A stretch of 64,000 bases of DNA, from NCBI RefSeq assembly GCF_041080625.1, contig NZ_CP163518.1, positions 7,929,501 to 7,993,500 on the forward strand. Direction: 5' to 3'. The translations under genes were made by a program, and so were the position numbers. Positions 63,624-64,000 of this stretch are shown here, in pieces (position 1 is the first letter of the stretch; the number at the start of each line of letters is the position of its first letter). The notes beneath the pieces are model-generated. The model worked only from the letters and a program-made list of their open reading frames with translations. It searched no databases and was not told the origin of the DNA. The DNA is from Streptomyces sp. CG1. Lineage in GTDB: Bacteria > Actinomycetota > Actinomycetes > Streptomycetales > Streptomycetaceae.

Positions 63624-64000
63624 TCAGCAGCGGACGACCTGAAGAGCTGCCGGGGTGTGGGCTCTGGAGGTTCTCGCGGTGTGGGGGTGCGGCGCGCCGG
63701 GGATGTCCGGTGTGTCGGCAGCGGCCGCACGGCCGGCTATCGGCTCGGGCTGCTGGGCCCGGCCGGAGGACGAGCCGCGCTGCCGGTCGCGCAGGTGCGG
63801 AGTGCTGACGGGGAGGCCCGGACGGCAGGGGGTGCGGACCGAGTCCTTGTCCTCGCGCACCGGCGGTACGGAGGACGGCAGGACCGGCTCGGCCTTGGCC
63901 TGTGCATCACTGAGTGTGTGCGCGGATGCGAACGTTCCCGTGGGAGCGAAGAGCTGGAGCGCGAGCAGGAGCACCGCGAGGAGGGCGAGGCGGGTCCGGG
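63624..64000 (-). CDS. Secreted protein, 5' end outside window
   Basis: The minus-strand frame is open to the window edge. It begins RTRLALLAVLLLALQLFAPT, a signal-peptide-like hydrophobic segment, so only a few residues are missing. The mature part of about 100 residues is rich in Pro, Arg, Ser and Ala and ends in a single Cys (ALQVVRC). Small secreted proteins of this shape occur in Streptomyces and have no known function. A hairpin terminator follows the stop. Confidence 0.6.
   Translation of the reverse strand, partial: RTRLALLAVLLLALQLFAPTGTFASAHTLSDAQAKAEPVLPSSVPPVREDKDSVRTPCRPGLPVSTPHLRDRQRGSSSGRAQQPEPIAGRAAAADTPDIPGAPHPHTARTSRAHTPAALQVVRC

Overview
This 64 kb window is chromosomal DNA of a Streptomyces species. 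The evidence is the very high G+C content with strong third-position GC bias, frequent GTG starts with AGGAGG-type ribosome sites, and marker genes such as whiI (sporulation regulator), a rok7B7-like ROK regulator next to xylFGH, and a coproporphyrin-type haem pathway. Gene order resembles the core region of S. coelicolor from about the aconitase gene to the SCO6045-type DUF692 gene. That resemblance is recalled, not searched. I saw no rRNA, tRNA, CRISPR array or intact transposase gene.

Layout. 0-3.5 kb: end of an MFS transporter, a cold-shock-like protein coupled to a squalene/phytoene synthase homologue, and an XRE-MurA-like fusion. 3.5-5.2 kb: a decayed stretch with remnants of an unknown gene, an ABC ATPase and an IclR regulator. 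5.3-12.6 kb: aconitase with a palindrome and an iron-box-like site upstream, an orphan sensor kinase and a large SpoIIE-type phosphatase. 12.7-28.8 kb: a carbohydrate locus with two secreted GH92 mannosidases sharing one operator sequence, a chitobiose-type ABC transporter (ngcEFG) behind a DasR-like box, a ROK regulator and the xylFGH transporter. 29-35 kb: dxs, an amino-acid permease, a NYN-domain protein, a membrane-anchored protein of unknown role and two broken genes (CapA-like and beta-propeller-like). 35.3-42.1 kb: fadBA, an RNase D-like protein, whiI with a predicted WhiG promoter, and a DUF3000 gene. 42.3-48.5 kb: hemE, a rhomboid protease, an FAD reductase, and coproporphyrinogen oxidase plus coproheme decarboxylase. 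48.5-54.1 kb: a secreted tripeptidase-like hydrolase, a TIGR04222 membrane protein, a DUF4142 protein and a DUF692 enzyme with a fused C-terminal domain. 54.2-64 kb: a DinB-like protein, TetR and PTH2 genes, a small ABC transporter, a lipoprotein deacetylase, small secreted proteins, a PEBP lipoprotein, an SPFH protein, and a SulP transporter coupled to a beta-carbonic anhydrase.

How the genes work together. The 12.7-28.8 kb block reads as a glycan-foraging locus: mannosidases trim mannose outside the cell, NgcEFG takes up the GlcNAc2 core, and a second sugar ABC system with a ROK regulator lies alongside. hemE, the HemY-type oxidase and ChdC form the later part of the Gram-positive haem route. 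fadA/fadB form a coupled beta-oxidation pair. Carbonic anhydrase and SulP form a coupled bicarbonate/anion unit.

The least explained features are a family of three MITE-like elements with 27-bp terminal inverted repeats (at 38.9, 52.5 and 60.3 kb) that supply gene ends, the DUF692-fusion/TIGR04222 cluster, and several strong palindromes that may be operators.
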